Positions 46,082-55,978 of a stretch of 64,000 nt of DNA are shown here, one piece after another (position 1 is the first letter of the stretch; each line of letters begins with the position of its first letter). This DNA comes from Algoriphagus sp. AGSA1 (lineage in GTDB: Bacteria > Bacteroidota > Bacteroidia > Cytophagales > Cyclobacteriaceae): positions 1-64,000 of the forward strand of contig NZ_JAJUWR010000020.1 in NCBI RefSeq assembly GCF_021390545.1, given 5' to 3'. The notes beneath the pieces are model-generated. The model saw only the letters and a list, made by a program, of their open reading frames with translations. It had not been told where the DNA came from and did no database searches. Made by a program: the position numbers and the translations under genes.

Positions 46082-47557
46082 ATGGATTATCTTATGAATA
46101 ACATACTAAAATATAAATTGGTTGGTGCTTTGCTCATGATGGGACTTAGCGCATGCAACAGTGATTTTCTGGATTTGGCTCCTATCTCCCAGGAAAACAG
46201 TACTAATTTTTACAAGACCGCCTCTGATATGGAAAATGCCCTGACGGCAGTTTACGGGTCGCTTCAATATGGCGGAACCTACTATTCTTCCATGCACATA
46301 ATCGGGGAACTCAGATCAGACAATACCGAAATTACAAACCCCAATGCTGGCGCAAACCTACAGGCTGTGGATGACTTCACCAATGATGCTGTCAATTCCA
46401 TAAGCAGCACTACCTGGAATGCACATTATCAGGGGATCCAGGCCGCGAATATTGTAATAGACAAAATCGCTACTGTAGAAATGGATGCAACACTCAAAAC
46501 ACGCTACGTGGGCGAGGCAAAATTCCTTAGAGCTTTGCTGTATTTTAACCTGGTCAGAATATATGGGGATGTTCCTTTAGTGTTACAGATGATTTCCAGC
46601 CCTGAGCAAGGCTATACTTTTGGAAGGAATCCAAAAGAGGAAGTTTATACACAGATTATAACTGATTTGAATGATGCCGAAGCAAGTCTTCCTTTCACTT
46701 ACAGCAGTGCTGAAGCAGGAAGAGCAACAAAAGGAGCGGCAATGACTTTATTGGCTAAAATTTACCTTACCAGAAAAGAATGGACTGAGGCTTCACAAAA
46801 ACTCAAGGAAGTGATCGATGCCTCAGGCCAGACAGGCTATAGGCTTATGGACTCTTACGGGGATATTTTTGGGCCAACGAATGAAAATAATGCTGAATCT
46901 ATCTTTGAAGTACAATTTAGTAGCAGTTCAAACGGAGAAGGAAGTCCCTTTACCAACCAGTTTGCTCCTATAGGATCAGGCACAGCGGTTGTATCTGTAG
47001 GCAATCCACTGGGACAGAATATTCCCACGGAGGATATGAATGCTGCCTACAGCGTTGGGGATGCCAGAAAAGAACTTTCAATGGCCACTTCCTATCAGCT
47101 AAACGGGAATGAAGTGGCACATAATTATATCCTAAAGTATTCGGGAACTCCTGCTGCTTACCTGGACAGTGACAATAACTGGATTGTTCTACGCTATGCC
47201 GATGTGTTACTGATGTATGCCGAAGCGCTAAATGAGATCTCCTTTCAGCCGGATGGGGAGGCCTTTTTACTGCTCAACCAGATCCGGTCAAGAGCAGGAT
47301 TGCCTATGATGAGCAGTTCAGGGCCAGTCCCCGCATACGTGTTGGCCACCCAGCAGGATTTCAGAGCGGCAGTTGCCAATGAGCGAAGAGTGGAACTTGC
47401 CTTTGAAGGACATCGGTGGTTTGATCTGGTCAGGACCGATGAGGCATTGAATGTACTTTCCTCAAAAGGTATCCAAGCCCACAACTTGTTATTTCCGATA
47501 CCTCAAAGTCAGATAGATATTAATCCCGGTCTGATCGTACAGAATCCGGGATATTGA
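46082..47557 (+). CDS. SusD/RagB substrate-binding lipoprotein
   Basis: This protein of about 491 residues has lipobox GLSAC (Cys near residue 25) and an alpha-helical TPR-like SusD fold: DFLDLAPISQENSTNFYKTA, then FLRALLYFNLVRIYGDVPLV and the C-terminal signature VANERRVELAFEGHRWFDLV. It caps the SusC pore. The ATG directly abuts the susC stop; a second ATG at 46094 is also possible. It is followed by a terminator-like hairpin, so susCD may be expressed more strongly than the downstream enzymes. Confidence 0.93.
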   Translation: MDYLMNNILKYKLVGALLMMGLSACNSDFLDLAPISQENSTNFYKTASDMENALTAVYGSLQYGGTYYSSMHIIGELRSDNTEITNPNAGANLQAVDDFTNDAVNSISSTTWNAHYQGIQAANIVIDKIATVEMDATLKTRYVGEAKFLRALLYFNLVRIYGDVPLVLQMISSPEQGYTFGRNPKEEVYTQIITDLNDAEASLPFTYSSAEAGRATKGAAMTLLAKIYLTRKEWTEASQKLKEVIDASGQTGYRLMDSYGDIFGPTNENNAESIFEVQFSSSSNGEGSPFTNQFAPIGSGTAVVSVGNPLGQNIPTEDMNAAYSVGDARKELSMATSYQLNGNEVAHNYILKYSGTPAAYLDSDNNWIVLRYADVLLMYAEALNEISFQPDGEAFLLLNQIRSRAGLPMMSSSGPVPAYVLATQQDFRAAVANERRVELAFEGHRWFDLVRTDEALNVLSSKGIQAHNLLFPIPQSQIDINPGLIVQNPGY

Positions 47558-47596
47558 TCCGGAAAAACTACTATCCATATCTCTATTCTCTAGCTA

Positions 47597-47618
47597 CCAC
47601 CCCAGTTTTTTGGGGTGG
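47597..47618 (+). terminator. Attenuator or terminator hairpin after susD
   Basis: CCACCCCA and TGGGGTGG form an 8-bp G+C-rich stem around a GTTTTT loop, with no strong T-run immediately after. It lies between susD and the BNR-4 gene and could reduce readthrough. Confidence 0.45.
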
Positions 47619-47686
47619 CTGGGGACTCTTTGCTACCATGTGCTGATTTGAGATAAGGAAAATCAGTGAATTAAGAAAACTATCAA

Positions 47687-49165
47687 ATGTCAACTCTACT
47701 ACACAGTTCGTGGATATGCTGTCTTATTACCATCCTCCTGGTAAACACTTCACTTGCCCAATCCATAAGTACGCCCAACCGGAAGGAAACGGGGTACAGA
47801 GGGATTTGGTACAGCAATGAGCCCTCTGAAAATGAGTATGTCTATAAATATGGTGGCGGTTTAGCTACCTATCCGGCAAACCATTACCCCTTTTCAGTGT
47901 ATGCAGAAGCGGTAAACAAGACTTTTTTTTGCTACGGGGGAGCAGATTCGGAGGGGAATACCCTATACCACATGGTGTCCTACTTTGACCATACAACAGG
48001 TCAGGTTCCCAGACCAACACTGGTCTTGGATAAACAAACGGATAATGCCCATGACAACCCTGTCATGAACATTGATAAGGAGGGCTATATCTGGATTTTC
48101 TCTACCTCTAATGGGACATTACGGCCTTCATATATTCACAAGAGTACTCAACCTTATGATATTTCTGAGTTTGAAGCTGTGTTGGCCACTAAAATCGAGC
48201 AGGGTGAAAAAGTCCCAATGGATAATTTTTCCTATCTCCAAAGTTGGTATCAACCCAACAAGGGATTCATCAATTTATTTACCCATTACCAGACCGGAGT
48301 GATACCCGGACAGCCGGAAAAGCCCAGAAGAACGATTGGTTTTATGACCAGTGTGGATGGGAGCTCGTATTCTGAGTGGCAGGATATTGCCAGGATTGAG
48401 GAGGGGCACTATCAGACCAGTGGACAGTCAGGAAACCTGCTGGGAACATCCTTTAATTTTCACCCTTTTGTCAAGGAGGGCAACGGGCTCAACTATAGAA
48501 CAAATTTATATTACCTGCAGACAGATGACTTTGGGGAAAGCTGGACAAACGCAAGTGGTGATCGGCTAACTATTCCTCTTAAGGATGTTCAAAATAAGAC
48601 ATTGGTGAGGGATTATAAGTCCGAGGGTCTATTGGTTTACATCAATGACCTGGAATTTGACAGCCATAATAGGCCTGTGATTCTATACCTGACCAGTAAG
48701 GGGTATGAAGCTGGACCTGAAAATGGGCCCAGAACCTGGCATACAGCAAGATTTACAGGTAATGAGTGGGAAATCCTGCCAGTAACGTCCTCTGACAATA
48801 ATTACGATATGGGATCCCTTTACATTGATGGTGAGGGTAAGTGGAGGGTAATTGGGCCCACTGACGCAGGCCCCCAAAAATTCAACACTGGAGGCGAGAT
48901 GGTGCTCTGGACCAGTCTGGATCAAGGTAAAAACTGGACAAGTAGAAAGCTCACTTTTGACAGCAGTTATAATCACTCATATGCCCGAAAACCAGTGAAT
49001 GCCAATGATGGTTTTTATGCATTTTGGGCCGACGGGCACGGACGGGAAAAATCAGTTTCCGCACTCTATTTTTCTGACCGTTCAGGGAATGTCTATCGGC
49101 TTCCAGCCAAAATGGACGGGCAGTTTGCAAAACCTGAACTAATCTCTGGAAACAATGGCAAGTAA
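47687..49165 (+). CDS. BNR-4 repeat beta-propeller protein, possible polysaccharide lyase or glycosidase
   Basis: This 492-residue exported protein has a signal peptide (cleavage near SLAQS). The mature start GYRGIWYSNEPSENEYVYKY and later DNAHDNPVMNIDKEGYIWIF, FSYLQSWYQPNKGFINLFTH and YNHSYARKPVNANDGFYAFW match the BNR-4 superfamily of seven-bladed propellers. Known members with activity include ulvan and rhamnogalacturonan-type lyases, but many are uncharacterised. The catalytic residues cannot be assigned here. It is the only clear candidate polysaccharide-active enzyme of this locus, and its last 11 bp overlap the next gene. Confidence 0.75.
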   Translation: MSTLLHSSWICCLITILLVNTSLAQSISTPNRKETGYRGIWYSNEPSENEYVYKYGGGLATYPANHYPFSVYAEAVNKTFFCYGGADSEGNTLYHMVSYFDHTTGQVPRPTLVLDKQTDNAHDNPVMNIDKEGYIWIFSTSNGTLRPSYIHKSTQPYDISEFEAVLATKIEQGEKVPMDNFSYLQSWYQPNKGFINLFTHYQTGVIPGQPEKPRRTIGFMTSVDGSSYSEWQDIARIEEGHYQTSGQSGNLLGTSFNFHPFVKEGNGLNYRTNLYYLQTDDFGESWTNASGDRLTIPLKDVQNKTLVRDYKSEGLLVYINDLEFDSHNRPVILYLTSKGYEAGPENGPRTWHTARFTGNEWEILPVTSSDNNYDMGSLYIDGEGKWRVIGPTDAGPQKFNTGGEMVLWTSLDQGKNWTSRKLTFDSSYNHSYARKPVNANDGFYAFWADGHGREKSVSALYFSDRSGNVYRLPAKMDGQFAKPELISGNNGK

Positions 49166-50654
49166 CAGGACTGTACTGGGGTTTTTACTGCTAGGCTTGT
49201 ACATATTAACGGGCTGCAGGCAGGAAAAGGAGATTGAACTGGATCTCCTTGATATGGTCTATTTGAGTTCTTCAAGCTTGAAAGTAGAGATACTGGCCTC
49301 TGGACTGGAAGTTCCTTGGGACTTGGAAGTTGACGGACTGGGGGATTTGTGGATCGCTGAGCAAAAGGGCAAAGTATCCCGGATGAACCTAAAGACAGGT
49401 TCTTTAAAACATCTTTTGACACTCTCTGATGTTTGGCAAGAGAGGACCTCAGGCTTATTGGGGATGACTGTACATCCTGATTTTAGGGAATTTCCTTATG
49501 TATACCTTAACTATACTTTAAAGGAAAATAGTAAAATTGTTAGTCGCCTCGTCCGGTATACCTGCCAAAACGATACGCTAATCCAACCATTTGTACTATT
49601 GGAAATCGAAGGTGGGACATCTCACAATGGCTCCAGGCTGGACTTCGGCCCAGATGACAAATTGTATTGGGCTACCGGGGATATACATGATTTCTCGAAT
49701 GCACAGAATCCCCAATCCCTGAACGGGAAAATCCTTAGAATCAATCAAGATGGAAGCATTCCAAAGGACAATCCTGATCCCGAAAGCTATGTGTGGGCGA
49801 TGGGATTTAGGAATATGCAGGGACTGGTGTTCTCTTCCAGTGGTATGCTTTATACCTCTGAACATGGTGATGCAATTGAAGATGAGGTAAACCTCATCCA
49901 AAAGTCAGGGAATTATGGCTGGCCTGAGATTGAGGGAAAACAGGATCTTGAAGGGGAATTGGATTTTGCCCTCAAGAATAATACGGTAGAGCCCTTGCGT
50001 TCCTGGACTCCGGTAATTGCGCCTTCAGGATTGACCTATTACGGGAGCAATGCTATTCCGGAATGGACTAATTCTTTACTGTTGACAACCCTAAAGGGCA
50101 AGAGCCTCAGAATACTTTCATTGAATGAAAAAGGGGATGATATCATCTCAGAAGAAATACTGTTTGAAAACCGCTATGGTAGGCTGCGGGATATCGTGAC
50201 AGGTAGTGGGGGCGAAATCTATCTGAGCACCAGTAACCTCGACTGGAATCCCCAGCCGGGGTTTCCTTTGGATGGGGATGACAAAATCTTAAAAATAAGC
50301 CGTTCGGACGAAATGTCTACGTCGCCACTCATTCCGGAGAAAGCACGACAAGGGCCAATATTGAATGGCGGTGATCTATACTTAAGTTACTGTGCTTCCT
50401 GCCATAAAGAGGATGGAAGTGGTATTCCTGAGGTATTCCCTTCCTTAAAAGACTCCCGATTGATCACAGGAGACCCTTCCGCTTTGATTGGACTGGTGCT
50501 GAAGGGTTCAGAAGCATCCGGGAGCGTGCAACAGATGCCAAGCTTTGCGTTTTTGGACAACAGGCAAGTAGCTGATATCCTTAATTATATCAGGGCTGAA
50601 TGGACAGAGAATGCGCAAATAATCGATCCGGATTTTATTGAACAAAACAGATGA
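49155..50654 (+). CDS. PQQ-type sugar dehydrogenase fused to cytochrome c, lipoprotein
   Basis: This 499-residue protein has a lipobox (LTGC, Cys at about residue 21). Residues 40-380 form the six-bladed soluble glucose/aldose dehydrogenase-like propeller (GLEVPWDLEVDGLGDLWIAE; LLGMTVHPDF; GGTSHNGSRLDFGPDDKLYW; WAMGFRNMQGLVF; EHGDAIEDEVNLI). A C-terminal cytochrome c domain has CASCH at about residue 413 and likely Met ligand in QQMPSF. It would oxidise a sugar at the cell surface or periplasm and pass electrons to the respiratory chain. It overlaps the neighbours on both sides by 11 and 4 bp. Confidence 0.85.
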   Translation: MASNRTVLGFLLLGLYILTGCRQEKEIELDLLDMVYLSSSSLKVEILASGLEVPWDLEVDGLGDLWIAEQKGKVSRMNLKTGSLKHLLTLSDVWQERTSGLLGMTVHPDFREFPYVYLNYTLKENSKIVSRLVRYTCQNDTLIQPFVLLEIEGGTSHNGSRLDFGPDDKLYWATGDIHDFSNAQNPQSLNGKILRINQDGSIPKDNPDPESYVWAMGFRNMQGLVFSSSGMLYTSEHGDAIEDEVNLIQKSGNYGWPEIEGKQDLEGELDFALKNNTVEPLRSWTPVIAPSGLTYYGSNAIPEWTNSLLLTTLKGKSLRILSLNEKGDDIISEEILFENRYGRLRDIVTGSGGEIYLSTSNLDWNPQPGFPLDGDDKILKISRSDEMSTSPLIPEKARQGPILNGGDLYLSYCASCHKEDGSGIPEVFPSLKDSRLITGDPSALIGLVLKGSEASGSVQQMPSFAFLDNRQVADILNYIRAEWTENAQIIDPDFIEQNR

Positions 50655-51862
50655 GCAAACAGGTAGAAATAATAATAAGCAGGCTCAAGAGTCTTGGTCC
50701 CGGTATCATCACCGCGGCCTTGGTCTTTGGGCCAAGCAAAATGACCATTACTTCAAAATTGGGTGCCTTATATGGGTATAGTACCTTATGGTTGGTCGTG
50801 GTGGCCATCTTTTTTATGCTGGTGTTTACCGATATGGGGGCAAGGATTGGTCTGAGTAGCCAGGAGACCTTACTGTCCCAGATAAGAAAAAAGTGGGGGA
50901 GGACAGTTGGGGTCATCATAGGGATGGGAGTGTTCTTGGTAACTACCTCCTTTCAGGCAGGTAACTCCATAGGAGTGGGGATCGCTGTTGCGGAAGCAAC
51001 CGGAACTTCCAGCTGGGTTTGGGTTTTGGTTTTTAATCTCCTCGGGATGAGCTTGCTGTTCTTCAGGAGTTTTTATAAGACGTTGGAAAAGTTGATGATT
51101 GGTCTGGTCGGTTTGATGCTACTTTCATTCCTGACCACTGTGGTAATGATTAAACCGGATTTTGCAGCCATCGGCAGTGGATTGGTTCCTAATGTTCCTA
51201 TTGGCTCGGAAGCTATTATGATTGCTTTTGTTGCTTCATGCTTTTCAATTGTAGGAGCATTTTATCAAACCTATCTCGTCCAGGAGAGAAACAAGAGCAA
51301 AGGAGGAAATACTGACAAAAATACCAGTATCACAGGAATTGTCCTGTTGGGGTTGATGAGTGCTGTGGTGATCATTTGCGCAGCCGCGGTCTTGTACCCC
51401 CAGGGAATCCAGGTCAATTCGGCGTCTGAAATGTCCAAAGCTCTGGAGCCACTGTTCGGTTCAGCTGCGGCTTATTTGTTTTTGGCAGGACTGTTCGGAG
51501 CTTCATTTTCATCACTTATTGGAAATGCCACAGTCGGGGGTAGTCTATTGGGAGACGCTGTTGGATTTGGCAGCGGGTTGAGCTCCGGCAAGGTCAGGGG
51601 ATTGATCGCTCTGGTCATGGTCTGCGGAGCAGGCATCTCGTTGGCTTTTGGCAAGCTTCCGCTGGAGCTGATCATTTTTGCCCAAAGTGTGACCATTTTT
51701 CTTGTCCCTTTCATCGGGGGAGCCATGTACGTAGTAGCCAATGACAAGAAGATGATGGGTGACCGAGTGAATAACCCTTTTGTAAAGGTCTCGGGAGCAG
51801 TTGGCTTGCTGCTGCTGATCGCTTTGGCCAGCTGGAATTTCAAAGCACTTTTTATGAACTAG
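50651..51862 (+). CDS. Nramp-fold transporter lacking canonical metal ligands
   Basis: This 403-residue, 11-segment membrane protein is related to Nramp/MntH. The first helix reads LGPGIITAALVFGPSKMTIT, where Nramp metal transporters have DPGN; the sixth helix reads IVGAFYQTYLVQER, where they have MPH. Both sets of metal ligands are thus absent. The substrate is therefore unlikely to be Mn or Fe in the classical mode. It lies between a sugar dehydrogenase and an SDR/aldolase pair and may carry a sugar acid or similar compound. The family name in databases would still be Nramp, so the annotation can mislead. Confidence 0.75.
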   Translation: MSKQVEIIISRLKSLGPGIITAALVFGPSKMTITSKLGALYGYSTLWLVVVAIFFMLVFTDMGARIGLSSQETLLSQIRKKWGRTVGVIIGMGVFLVTTSFQAGNSIGVGIAVAEATGTSSWVWVLVFNLLGMSLLFFRSFYKTLEKLMIGLVGLMLLSFLTTVVMIKPDFAAIGSGLVPNVPIGSEAIMIAFVASCFSIVGAFYQTYLVQERNKSKGGNTDKNTSITGIVLLGLMSAVVIICAAAVLYPQGIQVNSASEMSKALEPLFGSAAAYLFLAGLFGASFSSLIGNATVGGSLLGDAVGFGSGLSSGKVRGLIALVMVCGAGISLAFGKLPLELIIFAQSVTIFLVPFIGGAMYVVANDKKMMGDRVNNPFVKVSGAVGLLLLIALASWNFKALFMN

Positions 51863-51885
51863 AATGAAAATATAAACCGATATCA

Positions 51886-52902
51886 ATGAAAAATTTAAAG
51901 GAATTAGAAAAAGAACTGACTGTTCCATCAGAGGCACTGATTGAAGATATGGCCCGGATAGAAGGGGATATCATGTTGCTTGGGATAGGAGGAAAAATGG
52001 GGCCAAGCATGGGTAAACTTGCCAAAGATGCCATTAAAGCGGGAGGATTGGGCAAACGTGTATTTGGGGTTTCCAGGTTTTCAGATGCTGGTGCAATGAA
52101 ATCATTACAGGAGGCAGGCGTTGAAACAATTTCCTGTGATCTGCTCAATGACAGTGAGCTGCAGAATTTGCCTCAGGTGGAAAATATTATTTACCTGGCT
52201 GGACATAAGTTTGGAACTACAGGAAATGAGGGGTTTACCTGGGCAATGAATGCCTATTTACCGGGAAGGGTTTCGGAAAAATTCAAAAATTCCAGACTGG
52301 TCGTGTTTTCATCAGGAAATGTGCTGCCATTTGTCCCTCTCTCTTCAGGAGGGGCAACAGAGGATACTGCACCTGAGCCCATAGGGGAGTATGCCCAGTC
52401 CTGCTTAGGGAGGGAAAGGGTTTTTGAGTACTTCTCAAAAACAAACCAGACCCCCATGTTGATCTATAGGCTTAACTATGCGGTGGACTTTAGGTATGGT
52501 ATTTTACTGGAAATTGCTAAAGCTGTTTTTCACGAAAAGGAAATTGATCTGAGCACATCTAATGTGAATGTAATCTGGCAAAAAGATGCCAATGAAATAG
52601 CATTAAGAGCCCTCTTACACACCACGGCACCTGCAAAACTGCTGAATGTTACCGGGCCGGAAATCCTTTCCATTCACTGGATTGCCTCGGAATTTGGAAG
52701 AATTTTTAACAAAGAGCCTAAGTTCATCAATGAGCCTGTCGGTACAGCATTACTGAACAATGCTTCCGAATGTCACCGTTTATTCGGTTATCCTAAAACC
52801 ACCCCTAGGGAGATGGTGGAAATCACTGCCAATTGGTTGCTTCAAGGGGGTGATGAGTTTGGCAAGCCTACACATTTTCAGCAGAGAGGGGGGAAGTTTT
52901 GA
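51886..52902 (+). CDS. Extended SDR-like NAD(P)-binding protein with altered active site
   Basis: This 338-residue protein has a Rossmann motif in MLLGIGGKMGPSMGKLA (about residues 25-42) and an epimerase/dehydratase-like fold, with NIIYLAGHKFGT and RLVVFSSGNVLPFVPLSSGG. In place of the catalytic YxxxK it has YAQSC (about residue 170), so the Lys is a Cys. It may therefore not be a normal oxidoreductase. The gene follows the Nramp-fold transporter and overlaps the aldolase gene by ATGA, which points to a coupled step in one pathway. Confidence 0.75.
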   Translation: MKNLKELEKELTVPSEALIEDMARIEGDIMLLGIGGKMGPSMGKLAKDAIKAGGLGKRVFGVSRFSDAGAMKSLQEAGVETISCDLLNDSELQNLPQVENIIYLAGHKFGTTGNEGFTWAMNAYLPGRVSEKFKNSRLVVFSSGNVLPFVPLSSGGATEDTAPEPIGEYAQSCLGRERVFEYFSKTNQTPMLIYRLNYAVDFRYGILLEIAKAVFHEKEIDLSTSNVNVIWQKDANEIALRALLHTTAPAKLLNVTGPEILSIHWIASEFGRIFNKEPKFINEPVGTALLNNASECHRLFGYPKTTPREMVEITANWLLQGGDEFGKPTHFQQRGGKF

Positions 52903-53966
52903 TGAAGGAATTAAGGAAAGAACTGTATCAACACCTGCTTAATGGAACCGTAATTCCTGCACATCCACTCGCTTTGGACCAAAACCGGTCCATAGATGAG
53001 CAAAGGCAAAGGCAACTAACCAGGTATTATATGGCCAGCGGGGCAGGGGGAATCGCCGTAGGCGTGCACTCTACACAATTTGAAATACGGGATCCCAGAC
53101 ATAACCTGTACGAAACAGTGCTAAAATGGGCATCAGAAGAGATTGACGAAGCAAATCTGGGTCGTCCTTTCCTGAAAATTGCCGGCATCTGTGGGGATAC
53201 CCTGCAGGCAGTATCTGAGGCGAAACTGGCTTTGGAAAACGGTTATGAATTAGGATTGCTCAGTATGGGAGGATTACAGGGGTGGACAGAACAGGAAATA
53301 TTGGATAGGGTCAGAGAGGTAGCCGCGGTGATTCCTGTTTTTGGATTTTACCTGCAGCCTTCAGTTGGAGGAAGGGTTTTTAGTTATGGCTTCTGGAGAC
53401 TGTTCGCCGAAATCAGCAATGTTGTAGCGATAAAATGCGCTTCATTCAACCGGTATCAGACCTTGGATGTGATGCGGGCTGTATGCAACAGTTCAAGGGT
53501 AGATAGCATTGCTATGTACACCGGCAATGATGATAATATCGTAGCGGATTTGTTGACCGACTATCGTTTCACCGTTGCCGGAAAGCTGGTTAAAAAAGCT
53601 TTTGTGGGAGGACTGCTGGGACATTGGGCAGTATGGACACAAAAGGCAGTCAGTCTCTTGGAGGAAGTAAAGCAATGCAAGGCCCAAGGGAGTGGAGAGG
53701 ACTGGGCAAGCCTACTCTCCAAAGGAGTCGCTATTACGGATGTAAACGCGGCTATGTTTGATCCATCCCATCAGTTTCATGGCTGTATTCCGGGTATGCA
53801 TACCATGCTTAAACAGCAAGACTTACTTGGGACCACACATTGTCTTAATCCAGATGAGCGATTATCTGTCGGTCAGTTGGAAGAAATCCAACGAGTCCAC
53901 CAAGAATATCCCGACCTGAATGATGACTCATTTGTAAGGGAGTTTTTACTCAACGATAAATACTAG
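52902..53966 (+). CDS. Dihydrodipicolinate synthase-family aldolase/lyase (long form)
   Basis: This 354-residue TIM-barrel protein of the DHDPS/NAL superfamily is longer than the usual 290-310. Signals include GTVIPAHPLALDQNRSIDEQ at the start, YYMASGAGGIAVGVHSTQFE, and the Schiff-base Lys in VVAIKCASFNRYQ near residue 177. The usual Tyr motif is replaced by FYLQPS. Related proteins cleave or dehydrate sugar acids such as 2-keto-3-deoxy compounds. ATG 52902 overlaps the SDR stop codon; the TTG at 52899 is not needed. The second DHDPS-family gene at 59.8 kb is only distantly similar. Confidence 0.8.
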   Translation: MKELRKELYQHLLNGTVIPAHPLALDQNRSIDEQRQRQLTRYYMASGAGGIAVGVHSTQFEIRDPRHNLYETVLKWASEEIDEANLGRPFLKIAGICGDTLQAVSEAKLALENGYELGLLSMGGLQGWTEQEILDRVREVAAVIPVFGFYLQPSVGGRVFSYGFWRLFAEISNVVAIKCASFNRYQTLDVMRAVCNSSRVDSIAMYTGNDDNIVADLLTDYRFTVAGKLVKKAFVGGLLGHWAVWTQKAVSLLEEVKQCKAQGSGEDWASLLSKGVAITDVNAAMFDPSHQFHGCIPGMHTMLKQQDLLGTTHCLNPDERLSVGQLEEIQRVHQEYPDLNDDSFVREFLLNDKY

Positions 53967-53970
53967 ATTT

Positions 53971-55929
53971 ATGAAATTTCTAATAAAGTTTGGGGCGGTA
54001 TTTATTTTTTTGATTTCCGGTGTCCCAGGGATTGCCCAAGTGGATACAGTGCAATTCAATAATCACGGCCCCCAATTATTTGCCTCAATGATACAGGGCA
54101 GTGCTTTTTTAAAGGATGGGAATGGCAGGGAATTGATCTATACGGTGGTAAGGGGAGAACCTGCGCACCTGCTTGGTTATGATGTGGAAACCAAAGACCT
54201 ACTCGTAGATCTTCCTTTGGGTGAGGCAGATGGTGCCTGGGATATGGCCCAGACTTCAGATGGTACACTTTATATCCCCGGAGCTGATGGTACGATGTTT
54301 TCCCATAAGCCGGGAAGTGCGGAAGTGATTGATCTGGGGGTGGCACTCGAAGGAGAGACTTACCTGTGGAATCTTACAGCAGGAAAAGATGCTGAGGTTT
54401 TTGGGGCTACTTACCCCGGATGTAGGGTGTTTAGATACCATCCTGCCGATGGATTTTCTGATGTAGGTAAGGGGCCTTTGGTTGAAAATGAGAATTACGT
54501 GAGGAGCATAGCTTATTATCATAAAACCGAAATGATTTATGCAGGAGTGGGTTCTAAAGCACACCTTATCGAAATCAACCCCAAAACAGGAGAAAAGAGG
54601 GACATCCTTCCTGAAAAATACCAAGGCTATGAATTTGTTTATGGGTTGGAAATTGTTCCTGGGATAGATGGAAATGACCGCTTGTTCGTCTTGCTGACCA
54701 ATGGCAGTGTGACGCTGGTTTATAACCTGAAATCAGGTGAATTCGAGCAGGAAATAGAAAGGATGGATATGCGTTCTATTACTGGAGTACCTAGCGGGGA
54801 TGCTGTTTATTATACTTCTGGGGGTTCTTTGAAAAGATTCGACCCTGCCTTTTCAGAAGCTAACGCTGAGGTTTTGGAGGATGAAGTTGGTACTGCCAAC
54901 GCCTTCAGCATGGGAAATGAAGGTGAAGTATATGTGTTGACTTCTGGCGCAAACCTGATTAAATATGACCCGAAAAGCAGGCGGTTTGATAAAACTAAAT
55001 TAAACGTACCAGGCCAACCTATACCGATCCAGTCTTTAATGTATGGTCCGGATGGAAACATTTGGTCGGGAGGTTACCTAGCAGGGGGAAATGCTACCTA
55101 TAATCCCTTAACCGGAGAGCATAGATTCCTACCGGGACTTGACCAGACTGAGGGGATGTCATATCAAGAGGATAAGATATATTTTGGAGTCTATCCCAAA
55201 GGTAAATTCTATGAATATGACATCAGAATTCCATGGGATCCAAAAGGGGGAAACCCAAGAATGCTTGGACAAATCCCTAACCAAAGCAGGTCATTTGCGC
55301 AAGTTAGTATCCCTGAAAAAGAGATGGTGGTTTTTGGGATGATCCCTGAATACGGTAAACTTGGGGGTGCCTTAATCACTTACGATCTTAACAGCGACGA
55401 ACTAAAAGGTCATCCAAGTCCAGTTGATTCACAGGCTATTTCAGGTCTTATCTATACAGGTGAATACGTTTTGGTAGGTACTACTATTTCCGGTGGGCTA
55501 GGAATAAAGCCTACAACTACAGAAGCGGTTTTGGTTGGATGGGATCCGGAAACTGGCAAAAAGCTTTTTCAGACTGTTCCTATTCCAGGAGCCTCAGCCT
55601 TAACAGGTTTTATTAAAGGTCCTGACGGTAATATATGGGGAATGGGAGATGGAACTCTTTTTAAATTTGACCCGATAGGCAGGAAGGTTGTCAATACGCA
55701 TAAAATGTATGAATTTCCGGAGTTTAAAAGCCACATCTGGAGAAGTTCTTTTCTTATCTTACATCCAGATGGTCATGTATATGGAACAGATAACAAGAAG
55801 CTTTTCAGGATTGACCCAAAGTCAATGATCTTAACCGAGCTGTCTGATAAGGCAGGTTTACTGGTCATGGATAATCAGGGAACGCTTTTCTTCCGAAGGG
55901 GTACGGATCTTTGGTCGTTCAGGCCGTAA
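53971..55929 (+). CDS. Large exported beta-propeller protein
   Basis: This 652-residue protein has a signal peptide (cleavage near GIAQV) and many blade repeats of the kind found in SMP-30/Vgb-like propellers: AWDMAQTSDGTLYIPGADG, YLWNLTAGKDAEVFGATYPG, IQSLMYGPDGNIWSGGYLAG and GFIKGPDGNIWGMGDGTLFK. No catalytic residue can be assigned. It lies 4 bp after the aldolase gene and is presumably co-expressed. A role in binding or cleaving the locus substrate outside the cytoplasm is possible. Confidence 0.7.
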   Translation: MKFLIKFGAVFIFLISGVPGIAQVDTVQFNNHGPQLFASMIQGSAFLKDGNGRELIYTVVRGEPAHLLGYDVETKDLLVDLPLGEADGAWDMAQTSDGTLYIPGADGTMFSHKPGSAEVIDLGVALEGETYLWNLTAGKDAEVFGATYPGCRVFRYHPADGFSDVGKGPLVENENYVRSIAYYHKTEMIYAGVGSKAHLIEINPKTGEKRDILPEKYQGYEFVYGLEIVPGIDGNDRLFVLLTNGSVTLVYNLKSGEFEQEIERMDMRSITGVPSGDAVYYTSGGSLKRFDPAFSEANAEVLEDEVGTANAFSMGNEGEVYVLTSGANLIKYDPKSRRFDKTKLNVPGQPIPIQSLMYGPDGNIWSGGYLAGGNATYNPLTGEHRFLPGLDQTEGMSYQEDKIYFGVYPKGKFYEYDIRIPWDPKGGNPRMLGQIPNQSRSFAQVSIPEKEMVVFGMIPEYGKLGGALITYDLNSDELKGHPSPVDSQAISGLIYTGEYVLVGTTISGGLGIKPTTTEAVLVGWDPETGKKLFQTVPIPGASALTGFIKGPDGNIWGMGDGTLFKFDPIGRKVVNTHKMYEFPEFKSHIWRSSFLILHPDGHVYGTDNKKLFRIDPKSMILTELSDKAGLLVMDNQGTLFFRRGTDLWSFRP

Positions 55930-55978
55930 GTGATAAGCAAGTGGTTAATGCATATACTAATTAAGATCAGTTACTCGT

